Assembly (NCBI RefSeq): GCF_905475395.1
Contig: NC_058337.1
Span: 99,256,368 to 99,320,367 of the forward strand
Direction of reading: 5' to 3'
DNA length: 64,000 bases
From: Chrysoperla carnea
Lineage: Eukaryota > Arthropoda > Insecta > Neuroptera > Chrysopidae
Positions 63,955-64,000 of this stretch are shown here, in pieces. The notes beneath the pieces were generated by a model. That model was given only the letters and a program-made list of their open reading frames with translations. It searched no databases and was not told where the DNA came from. Both the position numbers and the translations under genes were made by a program. Within the stretch, counting starts at the first letter, position 1. Each line of letters opens with the position of its first letter.

Positions 63955-64000
63955 GTACGAATATTATAAATTTAGATAGAAAAAAATAAAACTAATTATT

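Overview
The window is AT-rich eukaryotic DNA with spliced genes, GT-AG introns and many small inverted-repeat transposons. Short introns (about 55-95 nt where nothing has inserted), a TTAGG-type tract and the gene families point to an insect. I cannot assign the order. Nothing prokaryotic, no CRISPR array and no complete autonomous retroelement was seen.

Layout. Bases 1-15111 hold no exon I can support. The stretch is probably a long 5' intron or upstream flank of the first gene and is filled with repeat copies. Bases 15112-18461 (+) carry the last three coding exons of an ELOVL6-type very-long-chain fatty-acid elongase; its N-terminal exons are missing. Bases 18462-24639 are 3' UTR plus intergenic sequence with a small TA-flanked MITE. 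Bases 24640-59283 (-) hold one very large gene, the insect VPS13B (COH1) orthologue. I could join 47 coding exons in phase from ATG to stop, predicting 3,961 residues. Bases 60711-63954 (+) hold the first four coding exons of a TraB-domain (TRABD-type) gene that runs off the right edge. VPS13B and TRABD are divergent, about 1.4 kb apart; ELOVL6 and VPS13B converge.

All three products belong to membrane or lipid biology in general terms: an ER acyl-chain elongase, a bridge-like lipid transfer protein and a TraB-family protein. I see no evidence that they form a functional cluster.

The most interesting material is in the VPS13B introns. One holds a 1.4-kb element with arms of about 285 bp in inverted orientation, enclosing a GC-richer open frame for a CXC (tesmin/TSO1-like) cysteine-rich protein. 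Other introns hold MITEs with TTAA, TA or possible 8-bp target duplications. In two cases, subtracting the insert leaves a normal short intron. A recurrent family of about 550 bp with ATACCATGTATA inverted ends occurs at least six times. VPS13B exon 35 shows an unusual choice between a strong donor that leaves an in-frame stop and a weak donor that keeps the frame open.
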